Positions 45,401 through 54,615 of a stretch of DNA of 64,000 bases are shown one piece after another. Where the stretch lies: the NCBI GenBank assembly GCA_905221615.1, contig CAJNDT010006188.1, positions 144,501-208,500 on the forward strand. Reading direction: 5' to 3'. The stretch is from Symbiodinium sp. CCMP2592. Taxonomy: Eukaryota > Sar > Dinophyceae > Suessiales > Symbiodiniaceae. Positions within the stretch are counted from its first letter, which is position 1. Each line of letters opens with the position of its first letter. Under the pieces are notes generated by a model. It did no database searches. It saw only the letters and a program-made list of their open reading frames with translations, and was not told where the DNA came from. The translations under genes were made by a program, and so were the position numbers.

Positions 45401-45741
45401 ACTGCTCCCATCAGCCGTGAAAGCCAAAGTCACGCGTGTGGCCAAGCCCACGTGCCTCGACATCGGGAAAAAATCCCCTTGGGGGATTCCTGTTGTCTCG
45501 ATGACCGCGTGCGCAAGGTACGCAGCTTTCATGGGAGGGTCTATCTTGGCTTCAATGCCAGACCTCCAGAGAACCTTCATGACCAGGAGTGAGCCATGAT
45601 CTTAATCTGCACAAGTCAGCTCGGAGAGTTGGGCCAACACAGGGATGCAAGAAAGTGCTTTGACTGAGGTACCTGGAGTACGGTGCTTCATTCATCCAGA
45701 GCAAGAGTGTGAGCCTGACGAAGCCACACCCAATGCCTTAG
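39107..45741 (+). CDS. Divergent actin-family (actin/actin-related) protein, at least 20 micro-exons
   Basis: Exons (first-last, key words): 39107-39154 PLVLDNGSGSVK; 39239-39268 VGYAGEVEPK; 39445-39479 EALEKSNA; 39623-39655 LHVMDHGVVT; 39767-39815 WEGLVEVFQAALDEMK; 39895-39933 HPCLVTE; 40028-40057 APFNPTVHRE; 40135-40176 LFEELRVPAVQ; 40254-40296 ALALYATDR; 41227-41270 TGLVIEVGDGVAQT; 43375-43446 VPLFDSY, FGGRDLT; 43677-43736 AYLGELLQRELGY; 43819-43862 TVKELVNLV; 44025-44051 QEYKLPDGK; 44452-44490 ALFQPGQ; 44538-44586 EAVGIHKMAAS; 44665-44696 LDIQKSLANS; 45286-45339 VLSGGSTLFPG; 45399-45433 LLPSAVKAKV; 45518-45586 FMGGSILASMPDLQ; 45669-45741 YLEYGASFIQSKS, stop. Each matches actin in order, and phases agree at nearly every join. 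Nucleotide-binding motifs are present, with Glu for the first Asp of the second phosphate loop. Segments equivalent to actin VGRP and GNERF are not placed; one could be 39319-39343. Actin-family proteins bind ATP and act in cytoskeleton or chromatin complexes; the subfamily is unclear. Confidence 0.9.
40499..40557. repeat. (CAG)n/(CAC)n tract in an actin-family intron
   Basis: Interrupted CAG, CAC and CAA triplets inside the 930-bp intron between 40296 and 41227. Confidence 0.9.
40735..40935. repeat. Degenerate repeats of about 50-60 bp in an actin-family intron
   Basis: Units share GATGAACCGGAATCCCCACA-like cores followed by AAGATATATGA-like tails; about three diverged copies. Confidence 0.6.
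40955..41130. repeat. 43-bp tandem repeat, four copies
   Basis: TTCCCCAATAGCTTGG-like starts fall at 40961, 41004, about 41047 and 41089, a period of 42-43 bp. Each unit continues with GGCAAAACA and CTGCAAACTGTA-like sequence. Confidence 0.85.
41615..42055. repeat. CTA/CGA trinucleotide tract and C-rich run
   Basis: ACGACTACGA and (CTA)n triplets to about 41818, then CTGCCACTG and CCCCTG units. Lies in the 2.1-kb intron between 41270 and 43375. Confidence 0.9.
42428..42535. repeat. (CTA)n/(CTG)n trinucleotide tract
   Basis: ACTACT and GCTACT units of about 105 bp in the same intron; further CTGCTC-rich sequence to 42880. Confidence 0.9.
43157..43182. repeat. (GAG)n microsatellite
   Basis: About eight GAG/AGG units in the same intron, shortly before the 43375 exon. 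Confidence 0.85.
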
Positions 45742-48700
45742 TGCCCTAATTAAGCTGTTGCAGAGGCACTTTTCTGTGCTCTGTGCAGAGTAGTTGGTGG
45801 CGTAGTTGTTTAAGCAGAACCGGGCCGCCCAGACCCGAAGGCCAGCATGTCTATCCTGTCAGAGTCGCCACTGGGAAGCAAACTTCTCGGAGACGGGTCG
45901 CTCCGGCTCTGCAAGTGGTCTTGCTGTGTCTTGCTTTCTTGGGCAGCGAAGCTTCCGACAAAGCTTGAGAACTCGAGGTGAATTGCGCAAGCAGCTTGGG
46001 GTGAGAGGTTGCTGCGTCTTTTCACGCGTGAAAGAATCGGCCCCCCCGCAAGGGAAATCTTATTACGTTCCTTATTCTCTTCGTGCGTGCGTGCCATAGC
46101 GAGATAGCAGGCAGCAGCTTCTTTGGGACCCGCTGGGCCTCGTGGCAAACGAGGAACTTCCAGCGGGTTGGTTGCTCCGCGAGTCTGTTCACTCAATCTT
46201 CACACGCCCCTCAACGCAGGCACCAGCAAATTGTGCGCCGAAGGTGCGATTCCCAGATTCATGCACCTTGCTCGAGATTTCGCGTGGGCATGGAAGTGCT
46301 TCTTAGAACTTCGACATTGGACAAGACCTGGATCAGAGCTGGCGACAAGGCTAACGTTACAGCTGGAACCTGCAGCAGATTGTGCTGTTCCTCTCTCGCT
46401 CTCGCGACGGAGGTCTCTCTCAGCAGATAGCTGATAGAAGCCGTGTGCCGATGAGGACCGAAGTGCCAGTGGGCTCAGACCCCACGAAGATCAGGTTTAT
46501 TGTGGCCGGGCTGAAGGACTGGATTCGACCACCCGATGATTGCCGCAGTGCCAGCTATGGCCGGTCCAAGCCTCACTCTCACGCTTTCAGCAATCCAAAT
46601 TTCGGAGACCACGCATGCACCAGGTATGCAAAGGCCTGATGCCGCGCAGGGGTACATGATGGAGGGTGGTGTGGCGCCGGCCCCAACATGAGACTGCTAC
46701 TGTCCGGTGAATCTCAAACGCGACCTGATGCGCTCGTGTTTGCCCTTGCAGGTTCCTGCAATGCCTGGGCATTTCGTGTTGATGCCTGCCATGCACCTGT
46801 CGCCACCTGCGCCCGCCTTTGCTTCTAGCGTCCCATCCTGTCGACAGCTGGAGCGGAATTTTGTTGCGAAGTCTTGCAGTCAGGTCATGTGGGAGGGAAC
46901 CACTCCGTACTCGCCATCCGGAAAAGAGCTTGAGGAGATGCTGCGGAAGGTGCTGAGACGTGCTATGCTTTGCAAGCTGTCAGGTGAAGGTAGCAGGTAG
47001 CATGTTAAGCTTTTCACTTGGGAGGCGATGCCGACACACTATGATGACTGAGACGATGGCATGAGAGGTCGCCCAAAGGACCGACTGGAGAATTGAGAAT
47101 CTGATCGCGACATGTCTCATCATCTCCCTGCAGGCTGATGGCTTTGGAGGGTGGCCCAGAGCCGGCCTAGCTTGGCCATGGCCAACTTTTTCCTTTACGT
47201 TTCACCTCTCGAGTGGCCTTCCCTGCCACTTCTCGAACCTCAGGCGCAGAGTGCTCCCTTCGCCGAGCCTCAAGCAGCTCCGTACTTTCAAGCCTTGGTG
47301 AGCAATATGGGGGCTAGGTTGGATCCCGATGGTCTACCATGCGAAGACGGGCCCGACGATGCCCTTACTCTGCATCCTGATGGAGATGACAGAATCGAAT
47401 CTTTGAAGAACTTTTTCTCAGCTCTGATGAGCCGCTCAAGCGATCGGACAACAGCAACAGCAGTTTAGTTGCGTGAGTGCTGGCCAGTTCTGCCTATGGT
47501 GTTGCGCCAGGACAATCACTGCAAAGGTTCCAGCCCCCAGTCTGAGCAGTCTGAGCTTGAGTAAAGCTTTCAAACTCACAAAATGCTTTCGATGCAAATT
47601 CTAGCACGGACCGGGGCTTCTTTATCGCCCTTCTTGCCGCCCGTCAGGCATGAGGGCGCTTCCCTGCTGTTGCCGTCATCAGTCGTAGCTCGGGTTGGAC
47701 CAACGAACTGAGTACGTGATCAGCCATAAGCCATAAGCTTTGCATTCTTAAAAGCACGTGAGAAGGAGAACAGTTTCGCCTGCCCAACCCGAAAGCGACT
47801 GTCTGTCGATCCGTGCTATTCCCTCTAGAGTTGACAGCAATGCACTAGAAATACTTTGAAGTCATGTTCTGCTGCTTCAAGACACGGATAAATCGCGCGA
47901 GCAGATTGCAGCTGGAGACGCCGCCTCGTCTGTTCCAACATACCACAGTCACCACAGTTAATGTGTAGTCTACACGAAACGGAAAGCTACCCAAATTCGG
48001 GCGGTGCTCTGGTGTTGCTTGATTGACGACGTCATAAGACTGTTCTGAAGATTTCGGAATGGCAGACGCCAGCCACGAGCTGTCTAGGCATCGCATCGGA
48101 AGCACAGGCCTAGTAGTTACACTGTTACTCTAAGCTTAAGTCGACTCAGAGTCTCCGAGCGGGCTGTTTGCGCTGGCGCTTGGCACCAAATCAAAATTAC
48201 CTGCTGCCGGACAGACAGGGATCTGCCAGATCGTCGAAGGAGGCATCAGCCGCGCAGCCCTACTGTGCAGTGGTGCCTTGGCTTCGAATGGACAGTAATT
48301 ACGGCGCAGGACTGAACGAGGTCAAAGTGTACTTGTCTCTCGCTTGTCTTTGATCTGAGGTGCGGTCGCTATGTTGCTGTGTGGAATGCTGTGGACATTG
48401 CTTGACGCGTTAGTCCTGGCAGGAATCTTGACGCAGCCTGTCAAGGGAATACCTAGCACAGCCTGGAAAACATGAAGATACTAATCTATCAAAAGCACTG
48501 TGTTTGCTGTGTTTGGGGCACAGAAAGGTTCGTGCTGCTTTCCCTTGGCCCTCACGGCATGAGCCCGCATCAATTTTGCCAAGCAGCGGTGAACACGGGC
48601 TCTCACCATGTGCCGTACAGACCAAGCCTGCGGTCTCATCAGCCCACCAGTGGTAGCAACGTGTGCTAGCAATTAGCTTTAGTCTGTGTTGAGTTCTTTT

Positions 48701-49150
48701 GCGGTCATAATCCTGGGCTGAGTTCGCGGCTCATGTAAATCCGCTAGAGATTGCCACGCGGCTTGGGCGCCTCTTGACGTGGCAACTTCTCGGCAAGCGG
48801 CTTTCATGCAACTGTACAGGAGTGGTGCGATCGCTGGACTGCCAGAACTGTTGGACACTTGTCCCGCGCCTGTCGGAATGTGATGAACGAGAATCTGGTT
48901 ACAAGATTCGAGAACGTAATGTAATGAATAAACAGTGCAATTTGATCCACCAGATCTGGGTAGACTACAAGACGCACGGGCATGTGTCTCCGAATGCTGG
49001 CAGGCACCTGTCGAAAGGAATGTTTTAGAGGGGAGAACTCGCCATGCCAAGCCCCGACTTTCTGGAAGTGTTGTGGCGATTCGTCGGTACTAGCCCTTGC
49101 CCGAGCCACGCCCATGTTGACAAATGACAATAGCACTGGGGTGTGTTGTT
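45742..49150 (+). other. Weak candidate exons, no identified gene
   Basis: Plus-strand pieces that look protein-like but are not recognised: MRTEVPVGSDPTKIRFIVAG (46450-46509) with LKDWIRPPDD; CRQLERNFVAKSCSQVMWEG (about 46840-46900) with LEEMLRKVLRRAM; and an open 105-codon frame at 47151-47468 (MANFFLYVSPLEWPSLPLLE, later ALVSNMGARLDPDGLPCEDG). The stretch 47470-49150 shows nothing I can support. Confidence 0.3.
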
Positions 49151-49159
49151 GAATTGCCA

Positions 49160-49290
49160 CTGCGCAGACGAAGGATAAGACTAAGCGTTGCGAAGAGCTG
49201 GCTTCTGCGCTTGACGCAGAGCGCGATCTCGTCTGCGAATTGCAGGAGAGCCTCAGCTGCCAGGAAATCGGCAGAAGCATCTCGTTTGCG
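49160..49290 (+). CDS. Coiled-coil exon of an unidentified protein
   Basis: The plus frame reads TKDKTKRCEELASALDAERD then LVCELQESLSCQEI, a clear heptad pattern, preceded by a GCGCAG acceptor at about 49167. The next open frame (49531-49995) continues LLEQTAEPVGECAKLRTLWE and LRERLIAAESLRR, probably the same protein. Function unknown. Confidence 0.45.
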
Positions 49291-49530
49291 CCAGAACTTG
49301 CCATCTAAGGAGATGTGGGTTTCAGCCCTCAGCTTGGAGCGACCCAAGGCGACTGCTGAGAGCGCGCTCTGAACTTTGAGATGTTCTTTCGTGGGTTAGT
49401 GTGTGGAGGCCCCGAGTTGATTATTGCTCGTGGGCCTAGAGAAGTGAGTGGGCTAGCATCGCAGACTCTGCCCAAAAAATTAAACAGAAGAGTCGATGCT
49501 GTATGCTCTCGATCCGAATATGAGTGAGAC

Positions 49531-49995
49531 GTGAGAGTGGTCACTGAGTGTTACGAATTGCTTGAGCAGACGGCGGAGCCTGTCGGAGAGTGCGCGAAGC
49601 TTCGCACCCTCTGGGAGCCTCTTAGAGAGCGCCTCATTGCCGCTGAATCGTTGCGACGAGTTGTTTCACGCGTAGCGAATCTGTTTTCGCGACTGGCCCA
49701 CAGAGAGCACAGTGGCAGCAGATTCTGGAGTTGCCGGCGAGTGGCAGCTGCACGAAGCAGAGGTGCACGACTAGCTTCTGAGCATGTCAATGTGACGAAC
49801 GCGAGCGAACAAGTCTGCCTGGTGACATCATGCGATTCTTGGAATGACTGCTGGGAAGTCGTAGAAGCTTGCGCGACACTTGGAACGCATCGCAGAGCAC
49901 AGAAGATGGCACACATCCAGAACGAGAAGCATGGAGACGGGATGGTTGCATGTCGGGGCTGGATACATAATGGATACAGCACACATGGTTCATAA
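49531..49995 (+). CDS. Helical coding frame, likely same gene as the coiled coil upstream
   Basis: An open frame of 154 codons, helix-rich in its first 60 residues. Later parts (NVTNASEQVCLVTSCDSWND) may be intron. No domain recognised; the end is set by the first stop and not by any splice evidence. Confidence 0.35.
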   Translation: MRVVTECYELLEQTAEPVGECAKLRTLWEPLRERLIAAESLRRVVSRVANLFSRLAHREHSGSRFWSCRRVAAARSRGARLASEHVNVTNASEQVCLVTSCDSWNDCWEVVEACATLGTHRRAQKMAHIQNEKHGDGMVACRGWIHNGYSTHGS

Positions 49996-50371
49996 AGGAG
50001 ACGAGTCAGCAACGATGAGCTTAGTCAGCCTGGTTATGATGAAGTAAAACGATGCAGTTTCCAGCAGACACGCTACAGATGCTATCGTCGTTCAATCAGC
50101 TAAGGTAGGCACAGCGCATAGCTAGCGCGTCCAACCTAGATTCCCAAGCTTCGCATCTAGGGCAATTGCGGATGGGCGGTAGCACACCGCGCGTTGTATG
50201 GACGATGAGAGCGGCAACGCCCTGCAGTCTTTTGTGCTTCAGGCTGGGGTTGTGCCTTGCTTCAGTGCCGTCACTCTGACCCATCCTGCTAGATGCGCCT
50301 CCTGTGCCCTGCAGAAGAGTCTTTTCGTTCAATGCCACATGTGGCTTCAACGTAGCTGCATTCGTTCATCG

Positions 50372-50634
50372 TGTTGTTTTCGGAGGCAAAGTCGCTACAA
50401 GTACCCTTGTCCGCATGCTTGTATAGAACGCATGCCAGTGCTGATTGCAAACCTCGCCATCCCTGTACATGTCGGTTCGAGGAATTCCTTCAGCCTAACT
50501 CTTTTTCCAGAGACGCTACGAGAGCATTGCGCCATGGCATGAAAACATTGGTGACTCCGACGAGGCCTGCACAGGCTTTGCTGTCACTTGTGGTTTGTGG
50601 GTTCAGCCATTTGAACCTTTGTTTGCTACCAGAA
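50372..50634 (+). repeat. 5-prime LTR of retrotransposon 2
   Basis: 263 bp, begins TGTTGTTTTCGG and ends TACCAGAA. Identical by eye to 59400-59662. Ends are TG...AA, not the usual TG...CA. Confidence 0.96.
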
Positions 50635-50635
50635 T

Positions 50636-50647
50636 TGGTAGCGGAGC
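50636..50647 (+). promoter_or_regulatory. Primer-binding site of retrotransposon 2
   Basis: TGGTAGCGGAGC one base after the LTR. Its complement ends CUACCA, as in eukaryotic initiator tRNA-Met, the usual copia primer. Confidence 0.8.
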
Positions 50648-50751
50648 CTTCCCTAAGACAGAGGGTTGGCTCCAGGGAAAACGACGCTCGACCGCTGCGC
50701 AAACTCGGGCTGCCTGTGGCTTGGGCCTGTCTTCTCGAGACCTACCCGGCT

Positions 50752-52380
50752 ATGAACCAGAACCAGGTGATCCCGTCTTGAAACGGCAACCACGCGACCT
50801 GGTCTGATTATGTTCGCCGAGTACGCCTCGAGTGGATGCGGACAGCTGAGAAGAATAAAGGGCTTCTCGGAGCCTCCCTTGCTTCGAAGCTGACTGGAAA
50901 GGCGTGGGAAGTGAGCATTGAGCTCGACCCGGTTCGTCTTCAAGATCGATGTGGAGCATCCTACCTGCTGGACTACCTCGAGGAGAAGCTGGCGAAAACC
51001 CCAGTGCCTGATCTGGGGGCCAGGCTTGAAGATTTCTTTCTGAAGACAAAGAGGAGTCCCGGGCAGGATATGGCTCAGTGGGCGACTGAGCTGCGAGAGT
51101 CTTACAAGAGGCTACAACGGGCCCTGGCGAGAGCGAGGTCCGGGCGGCCTATCTCCTCGACTTCGGCTATCCCGCCGCGATCTCCGTCGCCTCGGAAGAG
51201 TTCTTCCCCTTCGAGCTCGGCGCTGCGACGTGGATCTCCTACCAGGCGCCGGTCTTCTACTACCGTGGAGCCCGAGCCGGCCGACGACTTTGGCATCGAT
51301 GATCAAGTGCCGGATGAGGGTGAAGAGCTTCCTCCACCAGTTGCGCATGAGCGGCTGACGGGTGTGTATTCACGCGCTCAGCCTTCGTGCTCCGGTGAGG
51401 CGGAAGAACTACAGCGGTGGACCGACGATGAGTGGGACGATTGGTACCGAGGACGATGGCGCCGAGATGACAGGAGTGAAGCTTCCGGTCGTCCTCCCAA
51501 GGAACCGCTACCGGAGCCTGAGTGGGAGAAGTATGACATCAAGGACATTGAGGTCCTACCTCCGGAGATTCTGGGATGGCTGCTTCTGAGGAAATGCGGG
51601 TTGCCCAGTCATGAGATCGACGTGGTCGAGAAAGCTTTACGTGATCAAGAGGAAGAGCTTCTTGCTTCCGAGCGACACCGCGATCACCGTGACAACAGGT
51701 CCCGGAGATCCTACTGGGTCGAAGAAGGTGGGGAATGGGGACTTGTTGTGAATGATCTGGATCCCGCTGCCGAGGAATCAGAGCTGCAGGAGGTGATGTG
51801 GGTCGGCAGCCGCCTGCCTACCGAGGTGTATGCCGCAGATGAGCCTGAAGAATGGGTATCTCAAGGCGCCGATGGGTCTGAGGTTCACTGGACGTGGCAT
51901 GAGGGCGAGTACTACACCCAGGATGCTGAAGGGGTGTGGTGGTCCTGGGCGGATACCAAGCCGTGGATGGACATCGAGGAGTGCTACCAGGTGGACCCCG
52001 ACGGCGCGAAGGAGGTTGCGGAGGCCTACGCCGCCTACGAGCAGAAGGTCCGCAACTTCAAGGAGCCCCGACAGCTTATCGCGGCCAAGAACACCGCCCG
52101 TGGTTACTTCCCTCTCTCCAAGGGTAAGCAGAAAGGCAAGGGCAAGTTCGCAGGCAAGGGCGGCAAAGCAGCCGGAAAGTCTGGGGCAGTGATGGCGGCA
52201 GAAGGAAAAGGGAAGCAGAGACCGGGCAGTTCCTCCTACACTGGATGCTTCATTTGCGGTTCCAAGGAACACGACTACCGCGTGTGTCCCAAACGTTCCT
52301 CCGCGGGACATGGGAAAGGATCCTCTGCGGCTGCCTCCTACATGGTGATGAATGATGAAGAGGGAGCTGGTGAAGGATGA
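50752..52380 (+). CDS. Gag-like protein of retrotransposon 2
   Basis: Open from ATG 50836 for 514 codons. In the same frame an earlier ATG at 50752 gives MNQNQVIPS, then TGA (50779-50781), then NGNHATWSDYVRRVRLEWMR. Related Gags have Trp at the TGA position, so one TGG-to-TGA change has cut off the native start. The body reads LTGKAWEVSIELDPVRLQ and LDYLEEKLAKTPVPDLGARL. A CCHC knuckle sits at Cys471, Cys474, His479 and Cys484. Low-complexity Ser/Arg and Lys/Gly patches suggest RNA binding. The next frame (protease) overlaps from 52352 in +1, so Gag-Pol would need a ribosomal shift. Confidence 0.85.
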
Positions 52381-53290
52381 GGTCTCCGATCGACTTCTGT
52401 GCTACATGGACGTTAAGGAAGAGGAGGTGTCTACCGATGCTTCAGGAGACATTCCTCAGGACTTCGAGACGGCATGGGCCGCAGCAGGACAGCTGTATGC
52501 TGGCCTTGGCATCGTGGACTCTGGCGCTACCGAGACTGTCGGATCCCTCGAAGCGGTTGAGGCGGTGATGTCCAAGAGGAAGGCCATTTTTGGAATGGAG
52601 ACGGTGTCCGTCTTCCCGAATGTGGACAAGTCCTTCCGTTTCGGCAATGGCGAGCGGAAAGGAGCCTCAAGCTACTTGCAGCTCCCTCAGTTGCTGAATA
52701 AGAGTAAAGTTCAGCTTGGTCTCTACACCCTGGACGTGCCCCAGGTTCCCATCTTGATTGGTGTGAAGACTCTCAAGCGTTTAGGAGCATTGATTGATTT
52801 TGAGAAGCCGACTATCTGCTTCAAGAAGATTGCTCCTGATGTTTTCATTCCACTCTGCGAAAGCAAGTCTGGACATTTGATGATTGACCTCACGAAAGAC
52901 TGGATGTCTGGGGCCACAGTTTTCAGCACCCGCGCTACCGGGCGCGGCACTCGTGCACTTCAGCAAAATGCATCGCGATATAAGGAGTGCTTGCCTTCTC
53001 GCGATCAGGAGTGTGACGAGGCAGAGTTCAGTGAGTGTGCACATGAGCATGTAGAGATGCGACATGAGCAACATGCAGACAGTCTTGCTTCTGAAGATGT
53101 TCGTGCTGAGCTTGAGACACCACATGTACTACCTCATGTACCCCCTTCTGACCACAGAGCCTGTGACCTTCATTCGGATGCTCATGAGAAGATGGGCTCA
53201 ACGCAGAGCGCCAAGATAGCAATAGCAGGTGCAGTTTTTGTGAACACTGGTCTCGCAGGACCTAACTGCATCCCTCAATTCGACGGCGAG
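52352..53290 (+). CDS. Aspartic protease of retrotransposon 2
   Basis: LGIVDSGATETVGS holds the catalytic Asp56 in D-S-G-A form. QVPILIGVKTLKRLGALIDF follows about 100 residues later, the C-terminal hydrophobic motif with I-G in place of L-G. Open to 53653, but beyond about 53290 the better reading moves to other frames. It overlaps the Gag end by 29 bp in the +1 frame. It would release Gag and Pol parts. Confidence 0.82.
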
Positions 53291-53291
53291 C

Positions 53292-54082
53292 ATGTCGGCG
53301 CCAGACTTGAAGGCGACGCCTGCGAGCCCAGCTTCGGTGACTACGGCAGCTTCTTCGAGTCAGGAGAAGCCCAAGGCCGAGAAGGTCAAGAAGGAAAAGG
53401 TCCCCCTGGAGCAAAGGTACGATTTCAATCGTGCGACGGGACCCGATCCTCGGGACGGTCGGACCTCCGGCTACCCCTGCTTCGGCAAGCATGTGGAGGA
53501 GAAGATGGGTCGAGGATCGGCGAGCGGATGCAACGGAGCGGGACTGGAAGGTGTGCGCCAACTGCCAACTGCGCCTGCTGTATGTTCCCGCTTGGGGAGC
53601 GACGGGCCACTATCGACAAGCTGGACCTCTGCCGAAGGACGTCGAGACCGTGACCCAGCAGCGCAAGGAGACGAAGGAGCGTGGAGAGGAACCGAATGTG
53701 GCGACCCTGAAGGCCAAGGCTGTGGCTCTGGAAGGAGCCGAGGAGTCCATGCTTCGGGGACTCGAGCAAATACGAGCTCGGAAAAAGATGGAGCTCAGCA
53801 AGGCCTCCGGTGCCCAGCCGAAGAGCAAGGGCAAAGGAAGGGGAAAGCCAGCGACTACCACGCCGACGGCGACTCCTTCACCTACGGAGACATCCTCGCC
53901 TGCGGATCCGGAACAGATGGCCAGGACTCCGGGCCGCAAGAAGGCCAACGTCATGACGAGCGAGGAGCAGGAGTACGAGGAGTGCGAGGACCAGATCTGG
54001 ACGAGAGTGGATGCGCCTCGGGAGTGATTGGCATGACGGAAGCTGAGTGTGCTGAGCTTGAGGCTCAGGCTCGCGAGCTTAG
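53292..54082 (+). pseudogene. Linker region of retrotransposon 2 (frame changes)
   Basis: Frame from 53292 reads SSSQEKPKAEKVKKEKVPLE and TSGYPCFGKHVEE; from about 53500 the next frame is better: DWKVCANCQLRLLYVPAWGA, with C-x-x-C perhaps part of a zinc site. A Lys/Gly and Thr/Pro-rich tail ends at 54027. The real polyprotein passes through three frames here, so at least two indels are present. Confidence 0.6.
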
Positions 54083-54615
54083 CGCCTACTTAATGAACTA
54101 CGACAGCGTGACCCCAGGACTTCGGCACGGACAACCTCGAGTCTGGCCACCGCTTCCGGTGCATGGGACAAGTATATGGTCTTTGGACTTTATGCTCATG
54201 GAAACATGTCAGGGGTGACCAAGGCCACTGAGAGACAGCCAGAGCTTGTGAAGTATATCAACATGTTTCTGCAAGACAAGCTACCCAAGGACTTCGGCTG
54301 GACAACCTTCGTCATCTCCTATGACAACCAGTTTACCGTGCGCAAGGACAACCACAACGTCGGCCTGAATGCGGTGATTGGCCTCGGCGACTACAAAGGT
54401 GGGGAACTTTGGACTGCGAGCGAAGCTTCCGAAGCCAACTCGGTGTGGCGTGAGAGTCCTGATGGCAAACGACTCCCAGGCATTCTGCAGGACACCAGGC
54501 ATCAGGTGGTGGTGTTTGACCCCCACAACTTCCATGCCTCCAACTCCTGGGAAGGAACCCGAGTGATGCTGGCGGCTGTGAGTGTGCGATCCGTGTACAC
54601 GACCGAGGACCATAT
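54083..54615 (+). CDS. 2OG-Fe(II) oxygenase-like domain within the Pol polyprotein
   Basis: Numbered from ATG 54176: MVFGLYAHGNMSGVTKATER opens it, then WTTFVISYDNQFTVRKDNHN. A strand with LNAVIGLGDYKGGELW follows, then VVVFDPHNFHASNSWEGTRV. This is the double-stranded beta-helix layout: expected H-x-D near residues 56-58, a Gly-Gly-Glu-Leu strand, a distal His (H120) after F-D-P, and an Arg (R129) for the 2-oxoglutarate carboxylate. The first metal-ligand position reads Arg56 (codon CGC), not His. D58, H120 and R129 are present. Canonical family members hydroxylate proteins or nucleic acids. Here the domain sits between protease and integrase, in frame with integrase, so it is part of the element. 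Activity is doubtful unless His60 substitutes. Confidence 0.62.
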
